The notes under the pieces are model-generated. The model saw nothing but the letters and a program-made list of their open reading frames with translations, did not search any database and was not told the DNA's origin. Shown here in pieces: positions 21,463 to 30,474 of a stretch of 33,795 bases of DNA. Source of the stretch: Streptomyces sp. AC555_RSS877 (GTDB lineage Bacteria > Actinomycetota > Actinomycetes > Streptomycetales > Streptomycetaceae); the NCBI RefSeq assembly GCF_019049245.1, contig NZ_JAGMUK010000071.1, forward strand, positions 1-33,795, written 5' to 3'. The position numbers were made by a program, and so were the translations under genes. The stretch's first letter is position 1. Each line of letters begins with the position of its first letter.

Positions 21463-21639
21463 TCCCCCTCGGACAACGCGCCTGAACGAGCGCAGGCACT
21501 GGCCGCGGCATGCGGAAACGAGGGGCCGCCCAAGAAGGGGTTCCCTGCGGAGAGACCCATACCGGCCGCGCGGAGTGCTCTCAGCACCTTTTCAGCTGCG
21601 GCCGGGTGCAGCTGGCATGGTCCCGTGGTCGAGTGCTTC

Positions 21640-21870
21640 CTATAACCGCCTGCGGCGGCTTTGCCGAGCCTGCAACCGCGCGCCGGCAGTTGCGGCGGTG
21701 AAGTTTCGGACGGACTCACGAGTGTCGGGGTGGCGGGGCCCGAGGAGCCTCCTTCGATCGGCCCAGACCAATCGGTGCAGGGACGCCGACTCTTGGTAGC
21801 GGCCAAGGTGGAAGAGCGCGTTGGCGAGGTTGTTTCGGATGGTGAGGGTGTCGGGGTGATCTGATCCGAG
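21640..21870 (-). pseudogene. TPR-repeat protein fragment cut by the IS element
   Basis: Minus-strand sequence encodes LGSDHPDTLTIRNNLANALF, then HLGRYQESASLHRLV and RRLLGPRHPDTRES, i.e. one and a half TPR repeats of the large Streptomyces NB-ARC/FxsC-type TPR proteins, then a stop at 21640-21642. The upstream side ends where the IS5-family element begins (~21868), so the rest of the gene is lost. The 21463-21639 stretch beyond shows nothing. Confidence 0.7.
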
Positions 21871-22549
21871 ACTGTGTTCGCTGGCTATAAGTGGGCGGTT
21901 CGTCTTTGAGTTGATCTGGTGTCGCCTGATGGTGTGGCGGCGGGGCGGAATCTGCCGGTCCGCGGTTGTTGATCTGGTGATGTGATCGGGTGAGTGAACG
22001 CAAGCCGTATCCGAGTGACTTATCGGACGAGCAGTGGTCGTTGATCGAGCCGGTGATCACCGCGTGGAAGGACCGGCACCGCTCGGTCAGCGGTCATCAG
22101 GGCGCCTATGCGATGCGGGAGATCGTGAACGCGATCCTCTACCAGGGGCGGACCGGCTGCCAGTGGGCCTATCTCCCGCACGATCTGCCGCCCAAGAGCG
22201 CGACGTACTACTACTTCGCCGCCTGGCGGGACGACGGCACCGACCAGGTCATCCATGAACTCCTGCGCTGCCAGGTCCGTGAACGCGCCCGCCGATTAGA
22301 GGACCCGACCCTGGTGGTCCTGGACACCCAGAGTGTCCATGCCGCCGCCGGGGTCCCCGCCTCCACGACCGGCCATGATCCGGCCAAGCGGGTGCCCGGC
22401 CGCAAGCGCGGCCTGGCCGTGGACGTCCTCGGCCTGGTCATCGCAGTCGTCGTCCTCGCCGCGAACACCCACGACAACGCCGCGGGCATCGTCCTGCTGG
22501 ACCAGGTCGCCGAGCACGCCGACGGCACCGTCCGCAAGGCCCTGGTCGG
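21868..22549 (+). mobile_element. Truncated IS5-family insertion sequence
   Basis: The left end is about 21868 (sequence GAGACTGTG), where the TPR fragment stops. The right part is missing: at ~22549 the transposase sequence changes directly into the 3' part of a rep-like gene. The right inverted repeat is therefore absent, so the element is dead and its junction probably arose by deletion. Confidence 0.65.
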
Positions 22550-22583
22550 TCGAGGAGCGGCTGCGGGAGCACACCCAGCGTGA
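21990..22583 (+). pseudogene. IS5-family transposase, 3'-truncated
   Basis: Starts GTG 21990; reads YPSDLSDEQWSLIEPVI, GRTGCQWAYLPHDLPPKSA, VVLDTQSVHAA and KRVPGRKRGLAVDVLG. This is the N-terminal half of an IS5-type (IS4/IS5, DDE) transposase, with the first Asp in LDTQSV. Homology stops after TVRKALV (~22548). The last ~11 codons of the frame are rep DNA read out of frame. The second Asp and the catalytic Glu are missing, so the product cannot transpose. Confidence 0.82.
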
Positions 22584-23229
22584 GGCAGATCAGGCGGGTG
22601 CACGGCACGCCCGGACGGCGGCCGAGGTGGAGATGCGGCGGGCGGCGGCTGCCCGGCGCCGGGCAGCCGAAGAGGCTGCCGAGCTGGAGCGGTTGTCGGC
22701 TGCGTGCGTGGAGTGCGGTTTGCCGGGTGCGGCGGGATTGTGCCCAGAATGCACTTACCGGCGGCGTACGGACGCTCTGGTGCAGGAGGCGGTCGACTTG
22801 GCGGTCACTGTGCGGGCGGACTCGGATGACCCGGCGCAGATCGCTGCGGTGTCGGAGCGCTGTGAGGCCGACACCCGTGCGCTGGTCGCGGACGTGTGCC
22901 GACGTCAGGCTGATCAGGGCCTGGCGGCGTTCACCGCCCGGGAGGTGGCTGAGCGGATTCGTGATGAGCGCCGGGCGAGTGCGCACAGCCGGCTGTTGCG
23001 GAGCGAGGAAGCCGAAGCCGAGGCTGAGGCGGTGTACGACACGGTGCTGCGCCGCCGTCCGCGCGGTCACCAGGACGCGGAGAAGGCGGCGGCCGATGCC
23101 CGTCGGCGTACTGCGCACTATCTGCTGGAGCGCAGGCTCGGGCAGTTGCAGGTCCAGCGTGCGCGGATGAAAGCTGGCCGGGCGCCGAAGTGGGCGCTGG
23201 CTGATTGGGTGACTGCGTGTCAGTTGTAG
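22549..23229 (+). pseudogene. Second, 5'-truncated copy of the rep C-terminal region
   Basis: About 220 codons corresponding to the last ~220 residues of the rep protein at 18249-20648 (EERLREHT onward, including CVECG...CPEC and the coiled coil). By eye the two are roughly 80-85% identical in protein, with one two-codon gap (RRQADQ versus RRQAAADQ). The end differs: this copy stays open to ...WVTACQL and stops at 23229, whereas copy 1 stops after RAPTRVG. The 5' end is fused to the IS5 remnant. It is thus a relic of a related element, not a recent duplication. Confidence 0.8.
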
Positions 23230-23625
23230 TCGTTAGCCTGTCAGTTGAGCACTTGTCGATCTGCTCATAGGCGCGGCCGAGCGTGCGGTTCACCTCGTCA
23301 ACCCGCTGCTCGCTGGCCAGATGCAGGTGCCAGGTGGGCCGCACGGACTTCACCTCGACCAGGCTTGTCCGGCGAGAGGTCGCGAGCACGGTTTGATGCC
23401 GTCGGCGGCGTCGTTCCACTCTGCCGCAGGTACTCCTTGTACGTGGTCGCGGTACGTAGTTGCATGCAGCTTGGTTCCCCAAACAGTGAAATGTGTTGCA
23501 CATCACATGATCGCCCGCCGAGTCGGGAGTACCGGTTGGAGATCATTTAGCACTTATTTGATCTTTTCTCTCCGTATACGTTCGGGATCGCTTGATCATC
23601 CTGATCGGGAGATATGGAGTACAAA
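23230..23625. other. Gap before the RHS gene: boundary motif, nuclease-like remnant and promoter region
   Basis: AGCCTGTCAGTTGAG at 23235-23249 ends the homology to rep copy 1. Minus-strand sequence from ~23250 to 23400 reads TSLVEVKSVRPTWHLHLASE and RVDEVNRTLGRAYEQIDK, a coding-like fragment with a PD-(D/E)xK-like VEVK motif and no intact ends. The AT-richer stretch 23540-23600 probably holds the RHS promoter; I could not fix -35/-10 with proper spacing. Confidence 0.45.
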
Positions 23626-26600
23626 ATGGGCAGATACTTGCTCAGCCGGGTCTCATGGCAGGGACGTCGCGGTCGAAGACCCGTTCTGACAGGACGTCAC
23701 TTGCGCCGGACCGCCCTGGCTTTGGCCATGGTGCTGGCCGCCGAGACGGCGGTGACAGTTGCCACCACCGGGCAGGCGATGGCCTTGTCGTCCGGTACGC
23801 CAACTGCGGCGTCCATTGCGAACCTGGGAGCCGCCGAGGCGTCTGACCAGGCGTCGGCTCTGCTGATGGCACGGTTGCAGGACCGCAAGATCGAGGTGCT
23901 GTCAGGACGAACTGCGGATTCGACCACTTGGGCGTTGCCCTCCGGTGCGCTGCAGACGGCTGCTTATGCCGGACCGATCCGCGTGAAGCAAGACGGTGTG
24001 TGGCAGGCCATCGATACAGCTCTGTCCGACACCGGCGCCGTCCTGGAGCCGAAGGCAGCAGCGGCTGACATCGCGGTTTCCGATGGCGGTGACAAGCGGC
24101 TGGCATCGGTGACCAAGGGGGATACGACGCTCGGTCTGGGCTGGGAGAACACCCTGCCGACTCCGACAGTGAAGGGCGACACTGCCTCCTATGGCCTGGG
24201 CGGCGGGCAGACGTTGACGGTCACCGCGCTGCCACAGGGCATCTCGCAGAACGTCGTCCTGGCCAGCGCACCGGATGGGGCGGTGTCCTACCGGATCCCA
24301 CTGGATCTGGATGGGTTGAAGCTCTCCCAGGCCGATTCGGGGCATCTGCTGCTGAAGGATACGGACGGGAAGCTGGTGGCCGAGGCGCCCGCTCCCATGA
24401 TGTGGGACTCCTCCAAGGATCCTGTCTCCGGTGAGCCGGAGCACTTGGCGCAGGTTGCCACCACGGTGGAGACGGCGTCGGATGGATCGCAGACTCTGGT
24501 GCTCACTGCGGATGCGGACTTCTTCCGCCAGGATCTGACCTATCCGGTGACGGTGGACCCGACCTCCACCTTGGCGGTGACCACCGACACCTGGGTGCAG
24601 ACTCCCGACTACCCCGACTCCCAGGTTTCTTCTCCGGAGCTGAAATCCGGTACTTACGACAACGGCACCAACAAGGCCCGCTCGTACCTGAAGTTCGGCG
24701 TGTCGGCCTTCGCCGGCAAGCACATTGTTGACACCAACCTGTCGCTGTACTCGTACTACTCTTCAACCTGTTCCACCACCGGGGCCGGTACCCAGGTACG
24801 GCGCATCACCTCTGACTGGTCGTCCTCGGCCATCACCTGGGGCGCCCAGCCGTCCACGACGGCCACCGGCGCGGTGACCAACACGGCTGCCCTGGGGTAC
24901 AGCTCATCGTGCCCGGCCGGGACCATGAACTTCGACGTCGACGGCATCGTGCAGGCCTGGGCCGACGGGTCGGCCAACTACGGTCTGCAGGTGCGCGGCG
25001 CGGACGAGACCGACCCCTACACCTGGCGGCGCTTCCGCTCTGCGAACTACATCAGCGGCGACGACTCCGTCGAGCCGCATCTGACCGTCACCTACAACTC
25101 CTACCCGGTCACCCCGGCCAATACGGCGGTCTCCCCGAGCGTGGTGAACGCCTACAACGGCAAGAGGTACGTCACCTCGCTCACCCCGCAACTGTCGGCC
25201 AAGGTATCCGACGCCGATGGCGCAACGGTCAAGGCGCAGTTCGAGATCACCCCGGACCCGGCCTATAACGACACCACCTACACCTACACGGCCACCAGCA
25301 CGGGCGTTGCCTCCGGCTCGACCGCCTTGCTGACGATCCCCTCGGCCAACGCCTTCCCGGCCGCATCGCACCTGCGCTACCGGGTGCGCGGCTACGACAA
25401 CACCGACTACGGCTCGTGGACCGGTTACAGCGCCTTCGCACTGAATACCGGCAAGCCGACGGCCCCCAGCGTCACCTGCACGCCCTACACGAAAGACACG
25501 TGGACGGCCAAGGACGACAATGGCGCCAGCTGCACTCTGGACACCGCAAGCGGAGACGGGCAGGGCTACTACTGGGGCCTTGACAATTCCAGCACGCCCA
25601 ACCGGATCGACGACACCGTTGACGGCAACGGCGGCGACCCGCTGACCATCACCGTCAAACCGGGCGACGGCTGGCACAGTCTGTATGCCAAGACAATCGA
25701 CTCCGGCGGCAACCTGTCCACCACCTCGACCGAGTACAAGTTCGGCGTCGGCGCCGACGGCGCGGCCCTCCTCGCTCCGGGCGACGGCGACCGCCCGGCC
25801 CGCCGCGTCGCCCTTGCCGCCACCGGAAAGCCCACCTACACCGGCGTGACCTACCAATACCGGCGCGGTGAGACCGACAGCTGGCACACGGTACCGCTGG
25901 CGGACGTCACCAAGAACGCCGACGGCACTGCGGTCGCCTCCTGGCCACTTGCAGCACCGAATGGCGCCCCGCCGGCGCTGACCTGGAACATCACCACCAC
26001 GCTGGCAGAGGACGGCCCGATCGACATCCGTGCCGCCTTCACCGACGGCACCACGACCGGCTACTCCACGCCCAACACCGTGACAGTCGACCGCAACGCC
26101 GGTGACGCGCCCACCCAGGAGGTCGGGCCTGGCGATGTCAACATGCTGACCGGTGACTTCACCCTGATCCAGAACGATGCCGCCGCCTTCGGCGTCAGCA
26201 TCGACCGCACTGCCTCCTCGCGTGGCGCCACCACCGGCGAGGACATGGAGGGCCAAGCCGCCATCTTCGGCCCCGGCTGGATCTCCGGGGTCACGGCAGA
26301 GCGCACCGGCTCGGACTGGAGTACGGTCCGCAAGACCTCGGCCACCTCGGTTGAGGTCCTCGACGCCGACGGTACGGCAGTGGGCTTCACCGCCACCAGC
26401 GCCGGTGGCTGGCAGCCGGAGCCGGGCTTGGAGGACCTGACGCTGACCAGCAAGGACAGCGCAGGCGTTACGACCAACGATCTGACGAAGATCTCGATCT
26501 TCACCCTGCAGGCGGCGAGCGGCGCCACCACCACGTTCGCCAAGGTCGATCCGGCCGCCACTGCCTGGCAGGCCACCACTTTCTACCTGGCCACAGCCAA

Positions 26601-29600
26601 CTCCACCATCACCGTGGTCTCGGAGAAGGTCACAGGGGGCAGCCAGACCCTGGCTCGCCCGAAGTACCTGATCGCGCCGACCACCGCGGTGTCCAACGCC
26701 ACATGTGCGGCGACCCCGTCGGCGAAGGGCTGCCGACTGCTGGAGATCGTGTACTCCAGCACCACTACGGCCACCGGCACTGCCTTCGGCGAGTACGCCG
26801 GAACTGCGAAGGAGATAAAGCAGTGGTCCACCGAGCCGGGCGCCGCCGCGGCTACGGCCAAGACCGTGCAGTGGTATCAGTACGACGGCACCGGACACCT
26901 GCGCGGCACCTGGAGCCGACAGATCAGCCCGGCGACGTTCACCGAGTACAGCTACGACTCCGCCAACCGGGTCACCAAGTTCACGCAGCCCGGTGAGTTG
27001 CCGTGGACCCTCAGCTACGGCAGGGCCGGCAATGCCGCCACCGCCGGTGACGGCATGCTCCTCGCGGCGTCCCGGCCCGGCTTGAAGCAGGGGACCGCCG
27101 ATATCACCGAGGGCACTGCGGCGATCAACGTGGTCTACGACGTGCCGCTTTCCGGCACAGCCGCGCCTTACGCCATGGCTCCCGCGAACGTCGCGGCCTG
27201 GGGGCAGGAGGACGTGCCGACCGACGCCACGGCGGTCTTCCCAGCCGATGCCATCCCGGCTTCCCACGACGGGCGGACTCTGACGGCCAGCGCATACCGG
27301 CAGGCCGAGATCAGCTACGCGGACGCCTCAGGCCGGCAGGTCAACACCGCCGCGCCCGGCGGGCACATCGCCGCCACTGAGTACGACCACCTCGGCAACG
27401 CTTTGCGGGAACTTTCTGCGGGCAACCGGGAGCTCGCCCTCGCCACCGGCGGGAGCGGTCTGGAGACGCTCACCCGGCTGGGCCTCAGCGGAAGCTCGAC
27501 CGCGGTGCGCGCTGTAGCCCTGTCCACCGTCCACGTGTTCAGCAGCGACGGCCAGCGGGAAGTCGAGTCCTTCGGCCCGCTGCATCTGGCAATCCTCACC
27601 GGCACTCTCAAGGCCGGCGCCGGCGGGACCGATCTGCCGGCGGGTACCGAGGCGGCGGTCACGAAGCACACGGTGACCGCCTACGACGAGGGCCGTCCCA
27701 CCGACGGCAGCGCCAAGGTCAGCGGCCTACCCACCACCGTTACCACCGGCGCGCACGTCGACGGCTACCCGGCCGACGGCGATGCAGAAGTCACCAAAAC
27801 CACCTACGACTGGGCCAAGGGCTCGGCGATCAGCACCATCGAGGATGCCGGTGGCAAAAACCTGACCAAGACCACCGCCTACGACACCCAAGGCCGGACC
27901 ACCAAGACCACGCTGCCCAAGTCGACGGGCACTGACGCCGGGGCCACCGTGACCACCTACTGGTCGGCCACCGGCACCGGCGCCTGCAACGGCCGCCCGG
28001 AATGGGCTGACCTGGTCTGCTCCACCGGACCGGCCGGGGCAATCACCGGCGGCGGCTCCAACCCCACACAACTGCCTACGAAGACCGTCGAATACGGCTG
28101 GTGGGGACAGCCCAGCAAGATCTCCGACACGGCCAACGGCGTCACCCGCACCACCACGATCATCACGGACACCCTCGGCCGGATCTCCAGCACCAGCGTC
28201 ACCGGCGGCGTGGGCACGGCCATGCCGGACATCACCACCACCTACGACTCGAACAACGGCCGGATCGCCACCCAGACGGCCAACGGGCAGACCATCACCA
28301 CCGGATACGACAAGCTCGGGCGTCAGATCAGCTACAACGACGGGGCGGGTAACACCACCACCACCGCGTACGACCTCCTGGACCGCCCGGTCAAGCTGAC
28401 CGACTCCGCACCATCCACCCAAACGATCACTTACGACGCGAACCTGGACCCCCGTGGCCTTCCCACGTCCCTGACCGACTCGGTCGCAGGCACGTTCGCG
28501 GCAACCTACGGCGCCGAGGGCGAACTCCTCACCGAGCAGCTACCCGGCGGTTACACCCTCACCACCAGCACCGACAACGTCGGCCAGATGACCTCGGCGG
28601 TGTACAGCCGTGACAGCGATGGCACGGTCGTGCTCGCCGACACGGGCGACTACTCCACTCACGGCCGCCTCGTGAACCACACCGGAACCGCTGGCGACAC
28701 CACAGCGCAGGCGTACACCTACGACAAGGTCGGACGCCTCACGGGCACCGACGACACATCCGCAGACGGCAGTTGCACCCGACGCACCTACGGCTTCGAC
28801 AACAACAGCAACCGCACCTCGCTGGCCAGTTCGACCAGCGCGCCCGGAACGGCGTGCGCCGGCACCGGAGCCACGACAACCACCAGCACCTACGACAGCG
28901 CTGACCGGCTCATCGCGTCCGGCACCACCTACGACGCCTTCGGCCGCACCACCGGTCAGGCCAGCGGAGCTGCCATCGGCTACTACGTCAATGACCTGGT
29001 CCGTCGGCAGGCGGTGGGCACCAACCGCCAGACCTGGGACCTGGACGCCGCCGGCCGCCTGGCGTCATGGACCACGGAGACCCAGGGCGCGGACCAAACC
29101 TGGAGTCAGACCGGCCGCAAAACCAACCACTACGGATCGGACGGAGACAGCCCGGACTGGATCACCGAGGACTCGAGTGGAACGATCTCCCGATCCGTCC
29201 GCGGACTGACGGGCAGCCTGGAAGCCGTCACCAGCGCAACCGGGGGTGTGGTGCTCCAGCTGACCACGCTCCACGGGGATCTGGGAGTACAACTGCCGCT
29301 CGACACCACAAAGAACCCGGTCGTGCTGCGGCAGGATGAATTCGGGAACCCGGTGCCCGGCAGTGTGCCCGTTCGCTACGGCTGGCTCGGAGGACCGCAG
29401 CGCTCCGGCGAAACGGCCACTGGCGCGATACTCATGGGCGTCAGACTCTACGACCCGACCAGCGGAAGATTCCTCTCGACAGACCCAATGCTCGGTGGAA
29501 ACGCCAATGCCTACGACTACGCATTCGGTGACCCCATCAACAGGCTGGACCTCGACGGAAGATGGAGCTGGTGGAAGACCTGGTACTACTCCTGGGGCAG

Positions 29601-29934
29601 GGTCAAGATCCACGCCTGGAGATTCTGGGACTGGCAGGGACTTCACGTAGGCGGGTCCGTGTACGTGTATTTCAACCGCTACTGGACCAGGCAAATCGCA
29701 GCCCACATCGATAGATGGTGGGAACGAGTGTCAATCGTGGGGGGCATTGTGGCCGCCATGACGACAAACAAAGCCGTCATAGTCGCGGCAGGACTCCTCT
29801 GGTTGTATGGATATTGGGTGTACGGCATGGCTGACTACGCCGCTAAGCATGGCCAATGCCTCCGGGTGAAGGCTGCGAGCGGATACCTGTACTGGTGGTA
29901 TTCGTACATGTATCCATCGCACGTGAGCTGCTAG
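23626..29934 (+). CDS. Secreted RHS/YD-repeat protein with Trp/Tyr-rich C-terminal toxin-like domain (2102 aa)
   Basis: Start ATG 23626 (MGRYLLSRVSWQGRRGRR) has GGAG at proper spacing; ATG 23614 is in frame but too close to its site. Residues ~1-53 are a long basic-then-hydrophobic signal (TALALAMVLAAETAVTVATT). A DNRLRE-type adhesin domain lies at ~310-480 (TDTWVQTPDYPDSQ; DVDGIVQAWADG). Linker and YD repeats run from ~1100 to 1880. The RHS core is at ~1915-1960 (GVRLYDPTSGRFLSTDPM), ending with INRLDLDG (~1971-1978). The remaining ~124 residues are the variable C-terminus: 15 Trp and 14 Tyr, a hydrophobic hairpin (VSIVGGIVAAM; AVIVAAGLLWLYGYWVYG), and a tail with CLRVKAA...C. This is the architecture of polymorphic toxins, in which the RHS shell encloses a C-terminal effector. 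Here the effector looks membrane-active rather than enzymatic (inference). A two-helix protein follows as probable immunity. Confidence 0.85.
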   Translation: MGRYLLSRVSWQGRRGRRPVLTGRHLRRTALALAMVLAAETAVTVATTGQAMALSSGTPTAASIANLGAAEASDQASALLMARLQDRKIEVLSGRTADSTTWALPSGALQTAAYAGPIRVKQDGVWQAIDTALSDTGAVLEPKAAAADIAVSDGGDKRLASVTKGDTTLGLGWENTLPTPTVKGDTASYGLGGGQTLTVTALPQGISQNVVLASAPDGAVSYRIPLDLDGLKLSQADSGHLLLKDTDGKLVAEAPAPMMWDSSKDPVSGEPEHLAQVATTVETASDGSQTLVLTADADFFRQDLTYPVTVDPTSTLAVTTDTWVQTPDYPDSQVSSPELKSGTYDNGTNKARSYLKFGVSAFAGKHIVDTNLSLYSYYSSTCSTTGAGTQVRRITSDWSSSAITWGAQPSTTATGAVTNTAALGYSSSCPAGTMNFDVDGIVQAWADGSANYGLQVRGADETDPYTWRRFRSANYISGDDSVEPHLTVTYNSYPVTPANTAVSPSVVNAYNGKRYVTSLTPQLSAKVSDADGATVKAQFEITPDPAYNDTTYTYTATSTGVASGSTALLTIPSANAFPAASHLRYRVRGYDNTDYGSWTGYSAFALNTGKPTAPSVTCTPYTKDTWTAKDDNGASCTLDTASGDGQGYYWGLDNSSTPNRIDDTVDGNGGDPLTITVKPGDGWHSLYAKTIDSGGNLSTTSTEYKFGVGADGAALLAPGDGDRPARRVALAATGKPTYTGVTYQYRRGETDSWHTVPLADVTKNADGTAVASWPLAAPNGAPPALTWNITTTLAEDGPIDIRAAFTDGTTTGYSTPNTVTVDRNAGDAPTQEVGPGDVNMLTGDFTLIQNDAAAFGVSIDRTASSRGATTGEDMEGQAAIFGPGWISGVTAERTGSDWSTVRKTSATSVEVLDADGTAVGFTATSAGGWQPEPGLEDLTLTSKDSAGVTTNDLTKISIFTLQAASGATTTFAKVDPAATAWQATTFYLATANSTITVVSEKVTGGSQTLARPKYLIAPTTAVSNATCAATPSAKGCRLLEIVYSSTTTATGTAFGEYAGTAKEIKQWSTEPGAAAATAKTVQWYQYDGTGHLRGTWSRQISPATFTEYSYDSANRVTKFTQPGELPWTLSYGRAGNAATAGDGMLLAASRPGLKQGTADITEGTAAINVVYDVPLSGTAAPYAMAPANVAAWGQEDVPTDATAVFPADAIPASHDGRTLTASAYRQAEISYADASGRQVNTAAPGGHIAATEYDHLGNALRELSAGNRELALATGGSGLETLTRLGLSGSSTAVRAVALSTVHVFSSDGQREVESFGPLHLAILTGTLKAGAGGTDLPAGTEAAVTKHTVTAYDEGRPTDGSAKVSGLPTTVTTGAHVDGYPADGDAEVTKTTYDWAKGSAISTIEDAGGKNLTKTTAYDTQGRTTKTTLPKSTGTDAGATVTTYWSATGTGACNGRPEWADLVCSTGPAGAITGGGSNPTQLPTKTVEYGWWGQPSKISDTANGVTRTTTIITDTLGRISSTSVTGGVGTAMPDITTTYDSNNGRIATQTANGQTITTGYDKLGRQISYNDGAGNTTTTAYDLLDRPVKLTDSAPSTQTITYDANLDPRGLPTSLTDSVAGTFAATYGAEGELLTEQLPGGYTLTTSTDNVGQMTSAVYSRDSDGTVVLADTGDYSTHGRLVNHTGTAGDTTAQAYTYDKVGRLTGTDDTSADGSCTRRTYGFDNNSNRTSLASSTSAPGTACAGTGATTTTSTYDSADRLIASGTTYDAFGRTTGQASGAAIGYYVNDLVRRQAVGTNRQTWDLDAAGRLASWTTETQGADQTWSQTGRKTNHYGSDGDSPDWITEDSSGTISRSVRGLTGSLEAVTSATGGVVLQLTTLHGDLGVQLPLDTTKNPVVLRQDEFGNPVPGSVPVRYGWLGGPQRSGETATGAILMGVRLYDPTSGRFLSTDPMLGGNANAYDYAFGDPINRLDLDGRWSWWKTWYYSWGRVKIHAWRFWDWQGLHVGGSVYVYFNRYWTRQIAAHIDRWWERVSIVGGIVAAMTTNKAVIVAAGLLWLYGYWVYGMADYAAKHGQCLRVKAASGYLYWWYSYMYPSHVSC

Positions 29935-29980
29935 AGGCGCCAAGTGCCGCCATTCCACTGAGATCCGCTAGATCTGTAAA

Positions 29981-30015
29981 CCCGTGGGGACGCAGAACAT
30001 ATGCGCCCCCACGGG
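29981..30015 (+). terminator. Hairpin between toxin and immunity genes
   Basis: 9-bp stem CCCGTGGGG/CCCCACGGG (29981-29989 with 30007-30015) plus a 4-bp CGCA/TGCG extension (one A-C mismatch) and 7-nt loop. No T-run. It may terminate or attenuate, letting the small gene be expressed separately. Confidence 0.55.
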
Positions 30016-30069
30016 GGACCTGGCGTCAACGCAGCAGACTTAACTCCACACAGTTGAGAAAGTGAAACG

Positions 30070-30282
30070 ATGAAGAAAATTTCTATCCGGATTCGGGCGT
30101 CGATAGTTATGGCCGCTATCGGTCTCGTCCGCTTCGTTCAGTCTCATTTCTGGGAGGACGTGGCGCATCAAAATGCGCACGCACTGGAAGGCGCCGCCGA
30201 ATGGTTTCTTGGCGCATGGTTCTTGGCGATGGCTCACTTGGTGCTGACATCAGACGCTTGGCGGAACAGGAAGAAGAATTGA
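30070..30282 (+). CDS. Small two-helix membrane protein (70 aa), likely immunity protein
   Basis: ATG 30070. Basic N-terminus (MKKISIRIR), helix 1 around residues 9-28 (ASIVMAAIGLVRFVQSHFW), a loop with acids (EDVAHQNAHALEGAAE), helix 2 around residues 44-61 (WFLGAWFLAMAHLVLTS), and a basic tail (WRNRKKN). The gene is AT-richer than its neighbours, as is common for horizontally moving cassettes. It follows the RHS gene by 135 bases. Immunity to a membrane-active effector is often a small membrane protein, so this assignment is inference from position and topology. No family recognised. Confidence 0.6.
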   Translation: MKKISIRIRASIVMAAIGLVRFVQSHFWEDVAHQNAHALEGAAEWFLGAWFLAMAHLVLTSDAWRNRKKN

Positions 30283-30360
30283 AGGAAAGGTATGACTGCA
30301 CCAGCGCATTGATTGACATGTCAAAGCATGGGCCCTCGCGTCTCCACACCTCTTACTCAC

Positions 30361-30382
30361 CCGTGAGGCGCACTGCTCACGG
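30361..30382 (+). terminator. Hairpin downstream of the immunity gene
   Basis: 7-bp stem CCGTGAG/CTCACGG (30361-30367 with 30376-30382) with an 8-nt loop, followed by AAAACC. About 80 bases past the immunity stop. The rest of 30283-30474 shows nothing else. Confidence 0.45.
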
Positions 30383-30474
30383 AAAACCCAGGACGCCTAC
30401 AAGTAAAGCCGGGCATCTGCCGAACTCGCAGCTGTAATTAACAACCCAACTCTTGAACGGTATTGGAATTCTTG

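Noticed and set aside
24904..27267. 787-codon minus-strand frame inside the RHS gene
   Set aside because: Gly/Val/Arg-rich mirror of RHS sequence; the plus strand carries DNRLRE, YD and RHS-core motifs.
24500..29500. Repeated Thr/Tyr/Asp DNA motifs that could pass for tandem repeats
   Set aside because: They are irregular YD-repeat codons in the RHS protein, not DNA-level repeats or a CRISPR.
30201..30437. 78-codon frame overlapping the immunity gene
   Set aside because: Out of frame with the membrane protein, low coding character, includes the downstream hairpin.
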